Shown here piece after piece: positions 42,137-50,707 of a stretch of DNA of 64,000 nucleotides. This stretch comes from Sporosarcina beigongshangi (GTDB lineage: Bacteria; Actinomycetota; Actinomycetes; Actinomycetales; Micrococcaceae). Position 1 is the first letter of the stretch. Each line of letters starts with the position of its first letter. The notes beneath the pieces were generated by a model. That model saw only the letters and a list, made by a program, of their open reading frames with translations, was not told the origin of the DNA and did no database searches. The stretch is taken from contig NZ_JADHDY010000013.1 in assembly GCF_016820535.1 (NCBI RefSeq), positions 86,991 through 150,990 of the forward strand, read 5' to 3'. Both the position numbers and the translations under genes were made by a program.

Positions 42137-43741
42137 ATGATCCCTCTACTGCCCACACTTGATCCTGAGGCCCTGCTTGCCGGGCCCCGCGGGCGGCGCC
42201 TGTGCCTGGAAATTGCAGGCATGGCCGCTCAGGCCGCTTCCACTGATCCCGACCGGAGCGACTTCGGTACGGCGAGGTTCTACGCCTCCTACACCCTTGA
42301 CCCCGGCCGAGGGCAGTCCGTGAAGATGGTCGGCCCCGGCACGGATGCCGAACTGCCCGCACCATCGCCCGAGGAGGTGGCCGCGCTGCTCGACACCGTG
42401 CCCCTCCCGGAGCTGACGGAGGATGGGCTCCTGGCGGCACTGACCGCCACAGTTGACCATGCCCGTTACTGGCAGGAGCCGGACGGCGACGACGTGCTGG
42501 CTGCGAGCGCACCCATGCGGAAGGCCCTGGACCGGTTTGCCCGGGCGCTCGCAGACTCTCCGCTGGCCCAGTGGTGGAGCGCCCCCATGGACACGGCTGC
42601 CCAGTGGACGGTGCTTCTTGTCGACGATCCGCCGCGGCCTCCCGCCGAGCCCAAGACCGCAGATCAGGCCCTTGGGCAGTGGCGCGCAGCAGTCATCGCC
42701 GAGGAACGCCGCGCAGGGTCCGACCGGCCCAGCGACCCCACGGCGAACTTCAGCGGCACCTGGTGGTCGCGGCCGCCATCGGACCTGGCCACCAGCACCT
42801 GCGCCCTGGTCGGCCACGGTCCGCTGGGCCTTCACCTCGTGGAGGACCGCTTCAATGAGGAGGAAGCCGTGGCGCACAAACTCCGTGTTCCCGACGGTGC
42901 CCGCATCCTTGAGGTCAACTCCCCCTCCGACTGGGCGCAGCTGTGCCGCGAACACCCGCTGGACGTCACTGCGTCGAGGCGGCATGACTGGTACCGGGCC
43001 ACAGGAAGGATGGGTGCCTGGGTCCTGCCGGACTGGTCCGCCCTCCGGGACAAGTACGACGGCGTGCACCTCACCGTTGGCGGCTACCTCGCAACGGCGG
43101 GCGTTGCCGTCCCGGTGGATGGGGAACGGTCGAGCGTGCTGGCAGGCTGGGACCCGGATGCCACTTTTTGGTTCCGCGCCACCGGCGTCGAGGAGGAATC
43201 ACGGCAGGCGTGGGCGCGGGTCCATGACGACCCGCAGTGGTCGCTGCAGGGTTCGGCGCCACGCAGCCTGACCGTGCCGGCCCGCAGCGGCTGGTCCCTG
43301 AACCACGCAGGCTACGAGGCATGGTCGGACACGGTTCGGCTGGGTGCGGGCGAGCACCTGTGGCAGCGGGTTCGCAGGGATGTGCTCAGCTGGAAGGTGA
43401 AGACGCGCAGCGGCTTCACCGTGGACACGCCGGGCCCGGTGGCTGAGGGCCAGCAAGTGAAGGTCACGGCGCATTTCCTGGGCACCAAGGTCGTCGAGCC
43501 GGTGGAAGTGGTGGCGGTGGTGGATGAGACGGATCGTGCGGGCTTCGCGTACCGCACGCTGCCGGGCCATCCTGTCAGCGGCGAGGAGGCGTTCATCGTC
43601 CACCGCTTTGGCGACGAGGTGCACCTGACCATCCGCTCACTCACCCGGCCCGCACCGCAGCAGCCGTGGCGGGCCTTGTTTCCCGTCCTCCTGGCGGTGC
43701 AGAAGAAGGTGCGCGGGCGCTACCTGCGGGCGCTGCGCTGA
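42137..43741 (+). CDS. Protein with C-terminal DUF1990 domain
   Basis: 534 residues. The last ~165 (LGAGEHLWQRVRRDVLSWKVKTRSGF, YRTLPGHPVSGEEAFIVHRFGDEVHLTIRSLTRP) form a DUF1990 domain, which is usually a stand-alone protein. The first ~370 residues match no family I know and contain many Trp and Asp/Pro segments. TAGGCT (42125-42130) lies 6 nt before the ATG. The 3' end overlaps the converging MFS gene by 105 bp. Confidence 0.85.
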   Translation: MIPLLPTLDPEALLAGPRGRRLCLEIAGMAAQAASTDPDRSDFGTARFYASYTLDPGRGQSVKMVGPGTDAELPAPSPEEVAALLDTVPLPELTEDGLLAALTATVDHARYWQEPDGDDVLAASAPMRKALDRFARALADSPLAQWWSAPMDTAAQWTVLLVDDPPRPPAEPKTADQALGQWRAAVIAEERRAGSDRPSDPTANFSGTWWSRPPSDLATSTCALVGHGPLGLHLVEDRFNEEEAVAHKLRVPDGARILEVNSPSDWAQLCREHPLDVTASRRHDWYRATGRMGAWVLPDWSALRDKYDGVHLTVGGYLATAGVAVPVDGERSSVLAGWDPDATFWFRATGVEEESRQAWARVHDDPQWSLQGSAPRSLTVPARSGWSLNHAGYEAWSDTVRLGAGEHLWQRVRRDVLSWKVKTRSGFTVDTPGPVAEGQQVKVTAHFLGTKVVEPVEVVAVVDETDRAGFAYRTLPGHPVSGEEAFIVHRFGDEVHLTIRSLTRPAPQQPWRALFPVLLAVQKKVRGRYLRALR

Positions 43742-45568
43742 CGCCAAGGACCCGGCGCTCGAAGCCGTGTTCGAATCGTTGTTCGAACTGATCCCGTCGC
43801 CCGCGCCGTCCCCGTAGGCGTACTTGCCCCCGCGGAGGGCCGAGGCCACGGCCGCCACAAGACAGGCGGCGATCGCAAAGCCAAACGCAACCGCAAGCCC
43901 GTCCGCAAAGGGGCCGGAAATCAGGGCCGGGAAAAAGCTGCGGCCGGTGAGGTATCCGGCGTCGGAAGGTGGCAGCTGGGACAACGCAACCGGGCCCAGA
44001 AGTGTCTGGACGGGGTTGTATCCCAGCAGTGAGGCAAAGAGCACGGACACGGGAGGCAGCGTGGCGACGTGCCCGGCGTCGACTGCGCTGACACCGTGGG
44101 CAGTGAGCCCGGCGCTCAAGGTGGCGGGCAGCGTGCGGGCCAGGCCTGTGACCATGAGGGAGAAGAAGATGCCGATCGAGAGCACCATGGCGGAGTTTTG
44201 GAAGGTGGTGCTCATGCCGGCGCCCACGCCGCGGCGGTTGGGCGGCAGCGCGTTCATGATGCCGGCACGGTTGGGGGCGGCGAACAGGCCCATGCCGATC
44301 CCGTTGAGCAGCAGGGCGAGGGCGAACGTCCAGTAGTCGAAGTTCACGGGCAGGAGCAGCAGCCAGCCGAAGCTCAGCGCCGCCACCACCATGCCGCCGG
44401 TGGCGAGCAGCCGGGCGCCGTGCCTGTCCGAGATGGCGCCGGAAATGGGGCCGGCAACGAGGAATCCGGCCGTCAGCGGGAGCATGTAGATGCCGGCCCA
44501 TAGCGGGGTGTCGGCGAAGCTGTAGCCGTGGCGAGGGAGCCAGATGCCCTGCAGCCAGATGATCAGGATGAACATCAGCCCGCCGCGGCCGATGGCGGAG
44601 AGCAGGCTGGCGAGGTTGCCGGCCGTGAAGGCGCGGATGCGGAACAGGGAGAGTTCAAACATGGGGTCGGGCACGTGCAGCTCCACCGCCACAAACAGGG
44701 CAAGCACGGCGGCCCCGCCTGCGAGCGCGCCCAGCACCCACGGGTTGGACCAGCCCATGGTGTGTCCGGCGTAGGGCTGGATGCCGTAGGTAATGCCCAC
44801 CAGGACGGCGACCAGACCCACTGCGAAGGTGGCATTGCCCCACCAGTCAAGTCGTGCCGGCTGGCGCATTCCCGTCTCATGCAGCCGCAGGTAGGCCCAG
44901 GCTGTGCCGAAGACACCCACGGGAACCGACACGAGGAAGACCAGGCGCCAGTCAATGGGGCCGAGCAGTCCGCCAATGATCAGGCCCAGGAACGAGCCCG
45001 CGATGCCGGCCACCTGGTTCAGGCCGAGGGCCAGTCCGCGCTGGTCCACCGGGAAGGCGTCGGTGATGATGGCGTTGGAGTTTGCCATCAGCATGGCCCC
45101 GCCCACGCCTTGGAGGATGCGCATGACGATCAGCCACAGCACGGCCGGCGTTCCCTGCATCCACGTCGCAGCCAGCAGGATGGAGAAGACGGTGAAGATG
45201 GCGAATCCTGCGTTGTACATTTTCACGCGGCCGTACATGTCCCCCAGCCGGCCGAAGCTGACCACCAGCACGGCCGTAACCACCATGTAGCCCATGATCA
45301 GCCACAGCAGCAGGCTCGTATTGCCGGGCGCGAGCGGGTTGATACCCACGCCGCGGAAGATGTCCGGCAGCGCGATCAGCAGGATCGAGGCGTTGATGGA
45401 GGCCATGAGCACGCCGAGCGTGGTGTTGGACAGGACGATCCACTTGTAGTGAGGCTTGGCCAGGTCCCGGGCGCGGCGGGCCGGCCCACGACCTCCACCT
45501 TTGCCTGGATCTTTGCCCGCACTTTCGTTCGAATTCTTGTTCGAATTCAGCAGCTTGACCTGAAGCAC
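43637..45568 (-). CDS. MFS transporter, DHA2 (14-helix) drug exporter type
   Basis: A 643-residue proton-coupled exporter. Motif A-like GRLGDMYGRVKMYNAGF and the motif C region (LNQVAGIAGSFLGLIIGGLLG) are visible, with 14 helices expected. N-terminal residues 1-38 are basic/Gly-rich and the C-terminal ~60 are polar and lie over the antisense end of the DUF1990 gene, so the native C-terminus was probably lengthened. The start is GTG 45568, with AGGAGG about 12 nt upstream. Confidence 0.87.
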   Translation of the reverse strand: MLQVKLLNSNKNSNESAGKDPGKGGGRGPARRARDLAKPHYKWIVLSNTTLGVLMASINASILLIALPDIFRGVGINPLAPGNTSLLLWLIMGYMVVTAVLVVSFGRLGDMYGRVKMYNAGFAIFTVFSILLAATWMQGTPAVLWLIVMRILQGVGGAMLMANSNAIITDAFPVDQRGLALGLNQVAGIAGSFLGLIIGGLLGPIDWRLVFLVSVPVGVFGTAWAYLRLHETGMRQPARLDWWGNATFAVGLVAVLVGITYGIQPYAGHTMGWSNPWVLGALAGGAAVLALFVAVELHVPDPMFELSLFRIRAFTAGNLASLLSAIGRGGLMFILIIWLQGIWLPRHGYSFADTPLWAGIYMLPLTAGFLVAGPISGAISDRHGARLLATGGMVVAALSFGWLLLLPVNFDYWTFALALLLNGIGMGLFAAPNRAGIMNALPPNRRGVGAGMSTTFQNSAMVLSIGIFFSLMVTGLARTLPATLSAGLTAHGVSAVDAGHVATLPPVSVLFASLLGYNPVQTLLGPVALSQLPPSDAGYLTGRSFFPALISGPFADGLAVAFGFAIAACLVAAVASALRGGKYAYGDGAGDGISSNNDSNTASSAGSLASAQRPQVAPAHLLLHRQEDGKQGPPRLLRCGPGE

Positions 45569-45770
45569 GCCTGCCAGCCCCCTCCTGTATCGACCGGGGC
45601 AGGGGAATTTGGTTACCTCTGCTAACTAATAATGGTAGTCGCGTTGGCGGGAATGGGAGCTGAAAATAGGCTGCGAATTGCTGTTGCCGCCGGGGGCGCA
45701 GGCCGGGCCGACAGGGAACGCCCGTGGATGCGCGCCACCGGCACGCCCGCAGGCCCGGTCTGTGAAACCG

Positions 45771-47048
45771 CTAGGCCTGGCCGTGGCTTGCCCGCGAGCG
45801 GCGTGACAGGGAGTCGATGATGACTGCGAGCAGCAGCACGGCTCCGGTGATCATGTAGCGGATGGAGGAATCGAGGTTCAGCAGGGTCAGTCCGTTGGAA
45901 ATGGATTGGATCACCAAGATGCCCAGCAGCGCCGAATATGCGCTGCCGCGCCCACCGAACAGGCTCGTCCCGCCAATGACGGCAGCGGCAATGGCCACGA
46001 GGTTTGTGTCGCCGCCGCCGCTCGACAAGCTGGCCGAGGTCAACCGGGCCGAGGCCAGCAGGCCGCCGATCGTGGCGAAGAATGTGCCGAGCATGAGCAC
46101 CGAGACATAGATGCGGTTGACCTTGATGCCGGCACGGCGTGCAGCTTCGACATTGCCGCCGACGGCGAAGACGGCGCGCCCCCACCTGGTGCGGACCAGA
46201 AAAAAGTTCATCACCACGACGAGCACCACGAACAGCAGAAACATCATGCCAACGCCGCGGTCGGTGGCCAGGTAGGCGACGGCAACAACCAAGACGACAA
46301 GCAGCGCCGTGCTCTTGATAACCATCAGCGACACCGGCCCGGTGGACAGCCCGGCCGCACGGCGCCGCCTTGCGCGCAACCAATCCGAGAGAAACATGCC
46401 CGCCGCCGCCACCGCCGCCAGCAGGATCGCAAGCCACGGCGGCAGAAACCACGCCTGCGCGAATTGCACAATCCATGAATCGTACGGCAGGTTGATCGAT
46501 CCGTTCGGCCCCAGCACCCGCAGCTGGAGGCCTAGGAACGCCAGCAGGCCGGCCAACGTGATCACGAAGGTGGGTACGCCAAACTTGGTGAACAGTAGCC
46601 CGTAGGCGAGGCCGATGAGCAGGCCCACTGCCACGGCCACGACAATGGCGAGCCAGATGGGCCAGCCGGCAACCGTGATGCCCACGCCCAGGATCGCCGC
46701 CGACAGGCCGCTGACGGAGCCTATCGACAAGTCGATCTGCGCCACCAGCAGCACCAGCACCACGCCGATCGCAATGGTTCCGGTGGCGGCGCACTGCAGC
46801 GAAAGGTTTACCAGGTTGTTGGCGGAGAGGAAGTTGGGGTTCAGGATCTGGAAGATCGCCCAGATGATGACCAGGCCAATCACGACCGGCAGGGAACCCA
46901 GGTCGCCGCCGGCCACGCGGCGCCGGAACGACGCGATGGCGCCGCCAATGCCTTCGTCCCTGGCGAGCCGCTCGTCCTGCCTGTCAGTTGCCAGCCCGGA
47001 AGGGGCTCCGGATGCTGCCGCCGCCTTGGGACCGATGGGGTTTGTCAT
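45771..47048 (-). CDS. xylH: Sugar ABC transporter permease, XylH-like
   Basis: A 425-residue permease of the ribose/xylose (BPD_transp_2) type. Hallmarks are NLSLQCAATGTIAIGVVLVLLVAQIDLSIGSVSGL and VFAVGGNVEAARRAGIKVNRIYV, and IGGTSLFGGRGSAYSALLGILVIQSISNGLTLL near the end. A ~60-residue insert with two extra hydrophobic segments sits mid-protein. Its ATG overlaps the ATPase stop (47045-47048). It is the last gene of a xylFGH-like operon. Confidence 0.88.
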   Translation of the reverse strand: MTNPIGPKAAAASGAPSGLATDRQDERLARDEGIGGAIASFRRRVAGGDLGSLPVVIGLVIIWAIFQILNPNFLSANNLVNLSLQCAATGTIAIGVVLVLLVAQIDLSIGSVSGLSAAILGVGITVAGWPIWLAIVVAVAVGLLIGLAYGLLFTKFGVPTFVITLAGLLAFLGLQLRVLGPNGSINLPYDSWIVQFAQAWFLPPWLAILLAAVAAAGMFLSDWLRARRRRAAGLSTGPVSLMVIKSTALLVVLVVAVAYLATDRGVGMMFLLFVVLVVVMNFFLVRTRWGRAVFAVGGNVEAARRAGIKVNRIYVSVLMLGTFFATIGGLLASARLTSASLSSGGGDTNLVAIAAAVIGGTSLFGGRGSAYSALLGILVIQSISNGLTLLNLDSSIRYMITGAVLLLAVIIDSLSRRSRASHGQA

Positions 47049-47989
47049 GGCTGACGGCCCTCCTCCGTGCTGTGTCGGCCATCGGCTCCACCCGCATCAG
47101 GGTGCTCCGTGCCGGTCCGCCCCACATCCTTCGCCGCCTCCACCACCTTGGGAGGCCCTCCCGGCTCCGCGTCTCCCGCCCGGCCGCCTGGGGCCTGGGC
47201 GCTCGCACGCCGTGTGACGGCATTGTCACTGGCTCCGGTGATGGCGGCAATGATGTCCTCATAACTGACGTCGGCCACCATGAAGTCACCGTTGTTGCGC
47301 CCCAGGCGCAGCACCGCCACGCGGTCTGCGACGGCCTGCACGTCGGCCATGTTGTGGCTGATCAGCACCACCCCGAGACCGCGTTCGCGCAGCCGCTCGA
47401 TGAGGTTCAAGACCTCCGCCGTCTGCGCGACGCCAAGTGCCGCCGTCGGCTCATCGAGGATGACCACCGCCGGATCGCCAATCAGCGACCTGGCAATCGC
47501 CACTGTCTGGCGCTGCCCGCCGGACAGCGAGGCGACAGCGATCCGCACCGAAGGGATTTTCGCGGACAGCTGTTGCAGGAGCTCCCAGGAACGCTTCTCC
47601 ATCTCCTCCTCATCAAGCGTCAAGCCGCCCATTTCGCGCCCCAGGAACAGGTTTGACACGACGTCCAGGTTGTCGCACAGTGCCAGGTCCTGAAACACGG
47701 TGGCCAGGCCCAAGGTTCGTGACTCGGCAGGCGAGTGTATGGAGACGTCCCTGCCCTCAAAGCTGATGGTGCCCGAGTCCTGTGGATGCACACCCGCCAG
47801 GATCTTGACAAGGGTCGACTTGCCGGCGCCGTTGTCTCCCACGATCGCGACGACTTCGCCGCGGAAGATGTCCAGGTCCACAGCGTCCAGCGCCCTGACG
47901 GCACCAAAGTTTTTGGATATCCCGCGCAGGCTGATGACCGGTTCTCCGACTGGCCCGGCCTGCTCAACCGGCTGTGCTTGCAGGCTCAC
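47045..47989 (-). CDS. xylG: Sugar ABC transporter ATPase, single-domain XylG-like
   Basis: A 314-residue ATPase with one nucleotide-binding domain: Walker A GDNGAGKSTLVKIL near residue 53, signature SLSGGQRQTVAIARSL, Walker B VVILDEPTAALG, H-loop ISHNMADV. XylG and RbsA usually carry two fused domains; here a single domain should dimerise. The ~60-residue C-terminal tail is Ala/Gly-rich and low in complexity. The start is GTG 47989 with GGAG 6 nt upstream; open frame upstream lacks a ribosome site. Confidence 0.88.
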   Translation of the reverse strand: MSLQAQPVEQAGPVGEPVISLRGISKNFGAVRALDAVDLDIFRGEVVAIVGDNGAGKSTLVKILAGVHPQDSGTISFEGRDVSIHSPAESRTLGLATVFQDLALCDNLDVVSNLFLGREMGGLTLDEEEMEKRSWELLQQLSAKIPSVRIAVASLSGGQRQTVAIARSLIGDPAVVILDEPTAALGVAQTAEVLNLIERLRERGLGVVLISHNMADVQAVADRVAVLRLGRNNGDFMVADVSYEDIIAAITGASDNAVTRRASAQAPGGRAGDAEPGGPPKVVEAAKDVGRTGTEHPDAGGADGRHSTEEGRQP

Positions 47990-48037
47990 GTGCAACTCCT
48001 TCGATTCGTCGGGTGGCCCGGACGGGCCGTGATGCGC

Positions 48038-48071
48038 CAAGTCGGCGCCGCCTCGCAGCGGCGCCGACTTG
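48038..48071. terminator. Intra-operon hairpin between xylF-like and xylG-like genes
   Basis: Perfect 14-bp stem, 48038-48051 with 48058-48071, loop CTCGCA, located between the binding-protein stop and the ATPase start. It has no T run. Such hairpins commonly stabilise the binding-protein message or cause partial termination. Confidence 0.75.
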
Positions 48072-48080
48072 GGAGCGGGA

Positions 48081-49190
48081 CTACTTGATGCCGGCCTTGT
48101 CGCAGGCGTCCTTGTAGTCAGCGGTGCAGATTTGGGCCACCGTGTAGAACCCGTCCTTCACCACCGTGGACTCGATGGTGTCGACCGTGACGGTGACCGG
48201 GGTCAGCAGGAACGACTGGATGTCGGCTCCGCCCTTGGTCTTCACCGTGACCTCACCCTTGGGATTGTTGCCCTTGGTCAGGTCGATGGCGAGCTCGGCA
48301 GCCTTCTCAGCTTCCGGCTTGAGTGCCTTGTAGACGGTCATGTACTGGTCCCCGGCGAGGATCCGCTGGATTCCGGCAAGCTCTGCGTCCTGCCCGGTGA
48401 CGGGAGGAAGAGGCGAAACGCCGGCACCCTTCATGGCTGCGATTGAGGCCCCGCCGACGCCGTCATTGGCTGCGTAGACGCCCTTGATCTGGCCCTTGAA
48501 CTGGGTCAGCTGGCCCGCCACCCAGTCCTGCGCCTTGGCGGGTTCCCACCCTGGCGTGTCGAACTCGGCGAGCACCTTGTAGCCGCTGGCGTCAATGATC
48601 TTGTGGGCGCCGGCCTTGAACTGGCTGGCGTTGTTGTCCGTCGGTGAACCGTTGACCATGAGGATGCCGCCGTCACCGGGAGCCACTCCGTCCGCCTTCA
48701 GCTTGTCGACCAGCGCGGTGGCCTGTAGTTCGCCCACCTTTTCATTGTCGAAGGAGATGTAGTAGCTGAGATCGGCGCTGTTGATCAGGCGGTCATAGGA
48801 GATGACGGGGACGTTCTTCGCCTTCGCCTCGGCGACGACCGCGGCTGCCGCCTCACCGTCAAAGGGATCCAGGACCAGCACCTTCACGCCCTGGGTCAGC
48901 ATCGACTCGGCCTGCTGCTGCTGCTTGGCGGCGTCACCGTCGGCATTGGCATAAAGCACCTTGCAATCAGGGCAAAGATCCTTGACCTTGGCTTCGAAAT
49001 ACGGCTTGTCGGCACTCTCATACCGGGCAGTGACCGAATCCGGCAGGAGCAGGCCGATCTGGGCGTTGGCGGCACTTCCGGAGCTTTCACCGGGCGTGTT
49101 TTCGGCCCCGTTGGAACACCCGGCAAGGACACCCATGGTGAGCAGCAAGGCGGCGCCGGCGGCAACCGTTTTCATCGTGGCAATTTTCAT
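48081..49190 (-). CDS. xylF: Sugar-binding lipoprotein, XylF-like
   Basis: A 369-residue extracytoplasmic binding protein with lipobox LAGC near residue 25 (MKTVAAGAALLLTMGVLAGCSNG). The periplasmic-binding-protein fold shows ARYESADKPYFEAKVKDL, AESMLTQGVKVLVLDPFDGEAAAAVV, ISYDRLINSADLSYYISFDNEKVGELQA and VTGQDAELAGIQRILAGDQYMTVYK, typical of the D-xylose-binding group. The ATG 49190 has GGAGGG 7 nt upstream. It is the first gene of the operon. Confidence 0.9.
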   Translation of the reverse strand: MKIATMKTVAAGAALLLTMGVLAGCSNGAENTPGESSGSAANAQIGLLLPDSVTARYESADKPYFEAKVKDLCPDCKVLYANADGDAAKQQQQAESMLTQGVKVLVLDPFDGEAAAAVVAEAKAKNVPVISYDRLINSADLSYYISFDNEKVGELQATALVDKLKADGVAPGDGGILMVNGSPTDNNASQFKAGAHKIIDASGYKVLAEFDTPGWEPAKAQDWVAGQLTQFKGQIKGVYAANDGVGGASIAAMKGAGVSPLPPVTGQDAELAGIQRILAGDQYMTVYKALKPEAEKAAELAIDLTKGNNPKGEVTVKTKGGADIQSFLLTPVTVTVDTIESTVVKDGFYTVAQICTADYKDACDKAGIK

Positions 49191-49281
49191 TGAAATACCC
49201 TCCAGATCTGCGCCGCCGACTCTGGCGGTTGGTCTCAGCGTTGCACCCGGGGGAATCGCCGTCAAGGGTTGGACTGCGGTG

Positions 49282-49905
49282 TCACCACGGCGCCAGGACG
49301 GTCTTGGGGTCGAGGGGGCCGCGGCCCGCAAGCCAGGCCATGAACCCGCGCCGGCCATCCGGCGACTCCAAACGGGCTCCGGCGCCAGCAAGCAGCACCG
49401 CCAGGTCCCAGGCCACATATTCCTCCGGCCAGTCAAGTGGCGTATACCCCAGCCCCACGTCCACATGGTGCATCTCCACCTCCCGCAGCCGGTGCGCCGG
49501 GCAACCGGACACCCCATAGTTGCCGCCGCCCAGGAAGTGGCCGTTGGGCCATCCGGCCTCCGAGCTCTGCTCGAATATGTCCTCCAATTTCGCCTGGCTG
49601 GCCGCAAGGTCCGCAAGGATCGCAGCTGCGGTGCGGCCCGCACCGGATTCAATCTCCGCCGCGCGCTGTTCTCGTCCTCGACCGTACTTCGGCACATCCG
49701 TGCCCGTGATTGCACCGGCCAGGCGCCGTGCGTGCGCATCGGCGTTGCGGGCCAAATGTGTCAAGACGTGGGCCACGCTCCAGCCCGGCAGGGCACTTGG
49801 CGAGCGCATGTCGGCGTCGGACAGGCCCGCAATGCGGCCCATCAGCCGGGACTGTGCCTCGCGGCACAGCTCGGATGCCCTTTGGGGATTGCTTTCAAGG
49901 TCCAT
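49282..49905 (-). CDS. Maleylpyruvate-isomerase-family (mycothiol-dependent) protein
   Basis: A 207-residue DinB/MDMPI-fold protein: SALPGWSVAHVLTHLARNADAHARRL carries the first metal-ligand His of the fold, and REVEMHHVDVGLGYTPLDWPEEY the second. Such enzymes use mycothiol with a bound metal for isomerisation or thiol transfer. The substrate is unknown. The start ATG 49905 follows a GAAAGAAAG purine stretch. Directly upstream is a dead acetyltransferase fragment. Confidence 0.87.
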   Translation of the reverse strand: MDLESNPQRASELCREAQSRLMGRIAGLSDADMRSPSALPGWSVAHVLTHLARNADAHARRLAGAITGTDVPKYGRGREQRAAEIESGAGRTAAAILADLAASQAKLEDIFEQSSEAGWPNGHFLGGGNYGVSGCPAHRLREVEMHHVDVGLGYTPLDWPEEYVAWDLAVLLAGAGARLESPDGRRGFMAWLAGRGPLDPKTVLAPW

Positions 49906-49911
49906 AGTCTT

Positions 49912-50138
49912 CTTTCTTTCAGGTGCAATGATGCGGCGCCAGTGCCGCACCCGCGGCAGCTCCATGGCGCGGAACGGGTCATGGAGCTGCACCCGGCTTG
50001 TGCGTGGAGTGGCCAGCCGGGAGTGTCTGCAGTCGGTGTGGTGCAGGAGTTCTCGGGGGCGCGCTCGCGGATGCATGCGACGAGTGTGTCGAGCGCCGCC
50101 CTGCCGAGGCCCTTGCCCTGGAATTCAGGCAGCGCCAT
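49912..50138 (-). pseudogene. Decayed GNAT acetyltransferase C-terminal fragment
   Basis: ALPEFQGKGLGRAALDTLVACIRERA (from 50138) is the acetyl-CoA-binding motif A of GNAT enzymes. It is followed by TPTADTPGWPLHAQAG and then, after a frame change, HDPFRAMELPRVRHWR, which matches the usual C-terminal strands. The N-terminal half is absent. Confidence 0.6.
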
Positions 50139-50173
50139 GGCACCAGTCTTTCACCACCTGCGAGCGCCCAGTG

Positions 50174-50707
50174 TCAAGGGTTCGGTCTGGCAGGGGAACC
50201 GGGCAGCCGGGCGGCGGCGGAGACCTGCGTGCCGCTGAGCCTGTCGTGGACGGTCCGCCCTCCCGGGGTAAAGAGTGAGGCGAGCCACACCAGCGGCACG
50301 AGGTAGGTGGCAATGAGCAACCACACGACCCAGGCCGGAACCGCCGCATCCGCAATCGTGGCGAGCACGGCGAAAGTGGCAGCGTGCCCCAGCAGCCACG
50401 GCACACCGATCTTCACAGTGTTGCGCAGCAGGGCACGGCGGAAGGTGGGCCGGGCGCCGTCGTGCTCCACCAACAAGCCCAAGGCCCTCTTGCCAGGGGT
50501 CGCCGCGCGCAGGCGGGACTCGAACCAGGCCGCGCCTGCAACCACAGGGGCCACCACGGTGAGCCCCACCAAGTTCTCCGGAAGGGGTCCCTCCAGGTTC
50601 AAGGCGCCCATCAGGTAGAAGGGCACGCCGATGGCCGCAACGATGGCAGCCCAGCCGAGCATGCAGCACCAGTCGACCAGGAACGCGGCAACGCGCCGCC
50701 ATCTCAT
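50174..50707 (-). CDS. RDD-family membrane protein
   Basis: A 177-residue protein with three or four membrane helices: RRVAAFLVDWCCMLGWAAIV contains the R-D of the RDD family, GKRALGLLVEHDGARPTFRRALLRN the central segment, and RTVHDRLSGTQV the conserved end. Function is unknown; some relatives are sodium/proton exchangers. Its ATG overlaps the SDR stop (50704-50707), so it is coupled to that gene. Confidence 0.85.
   Translation of the reverse strand: MRWRRVAAFLVDWCCMLGWAAIVAAIGVPFYLMGALNLEGPLPENLVGLTVVAPVVAGAAWFESRLRAATPGKRALGLLVEHDGARPTFRRALLRNTVKIGVPWLLGHAATFAVLATIADAAVPAWVVWLLIATYLVPLVWLASLFTPGGRTVHDRLSGTQVSAAARLPGSPARPNP

Noticed and set aside
45632..45820. 62-codon plus-strand frame between the MFS and XylH-like genes
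   Set aside because: Its second half is antisense to the permease end and it shows no ribosome site or family match.
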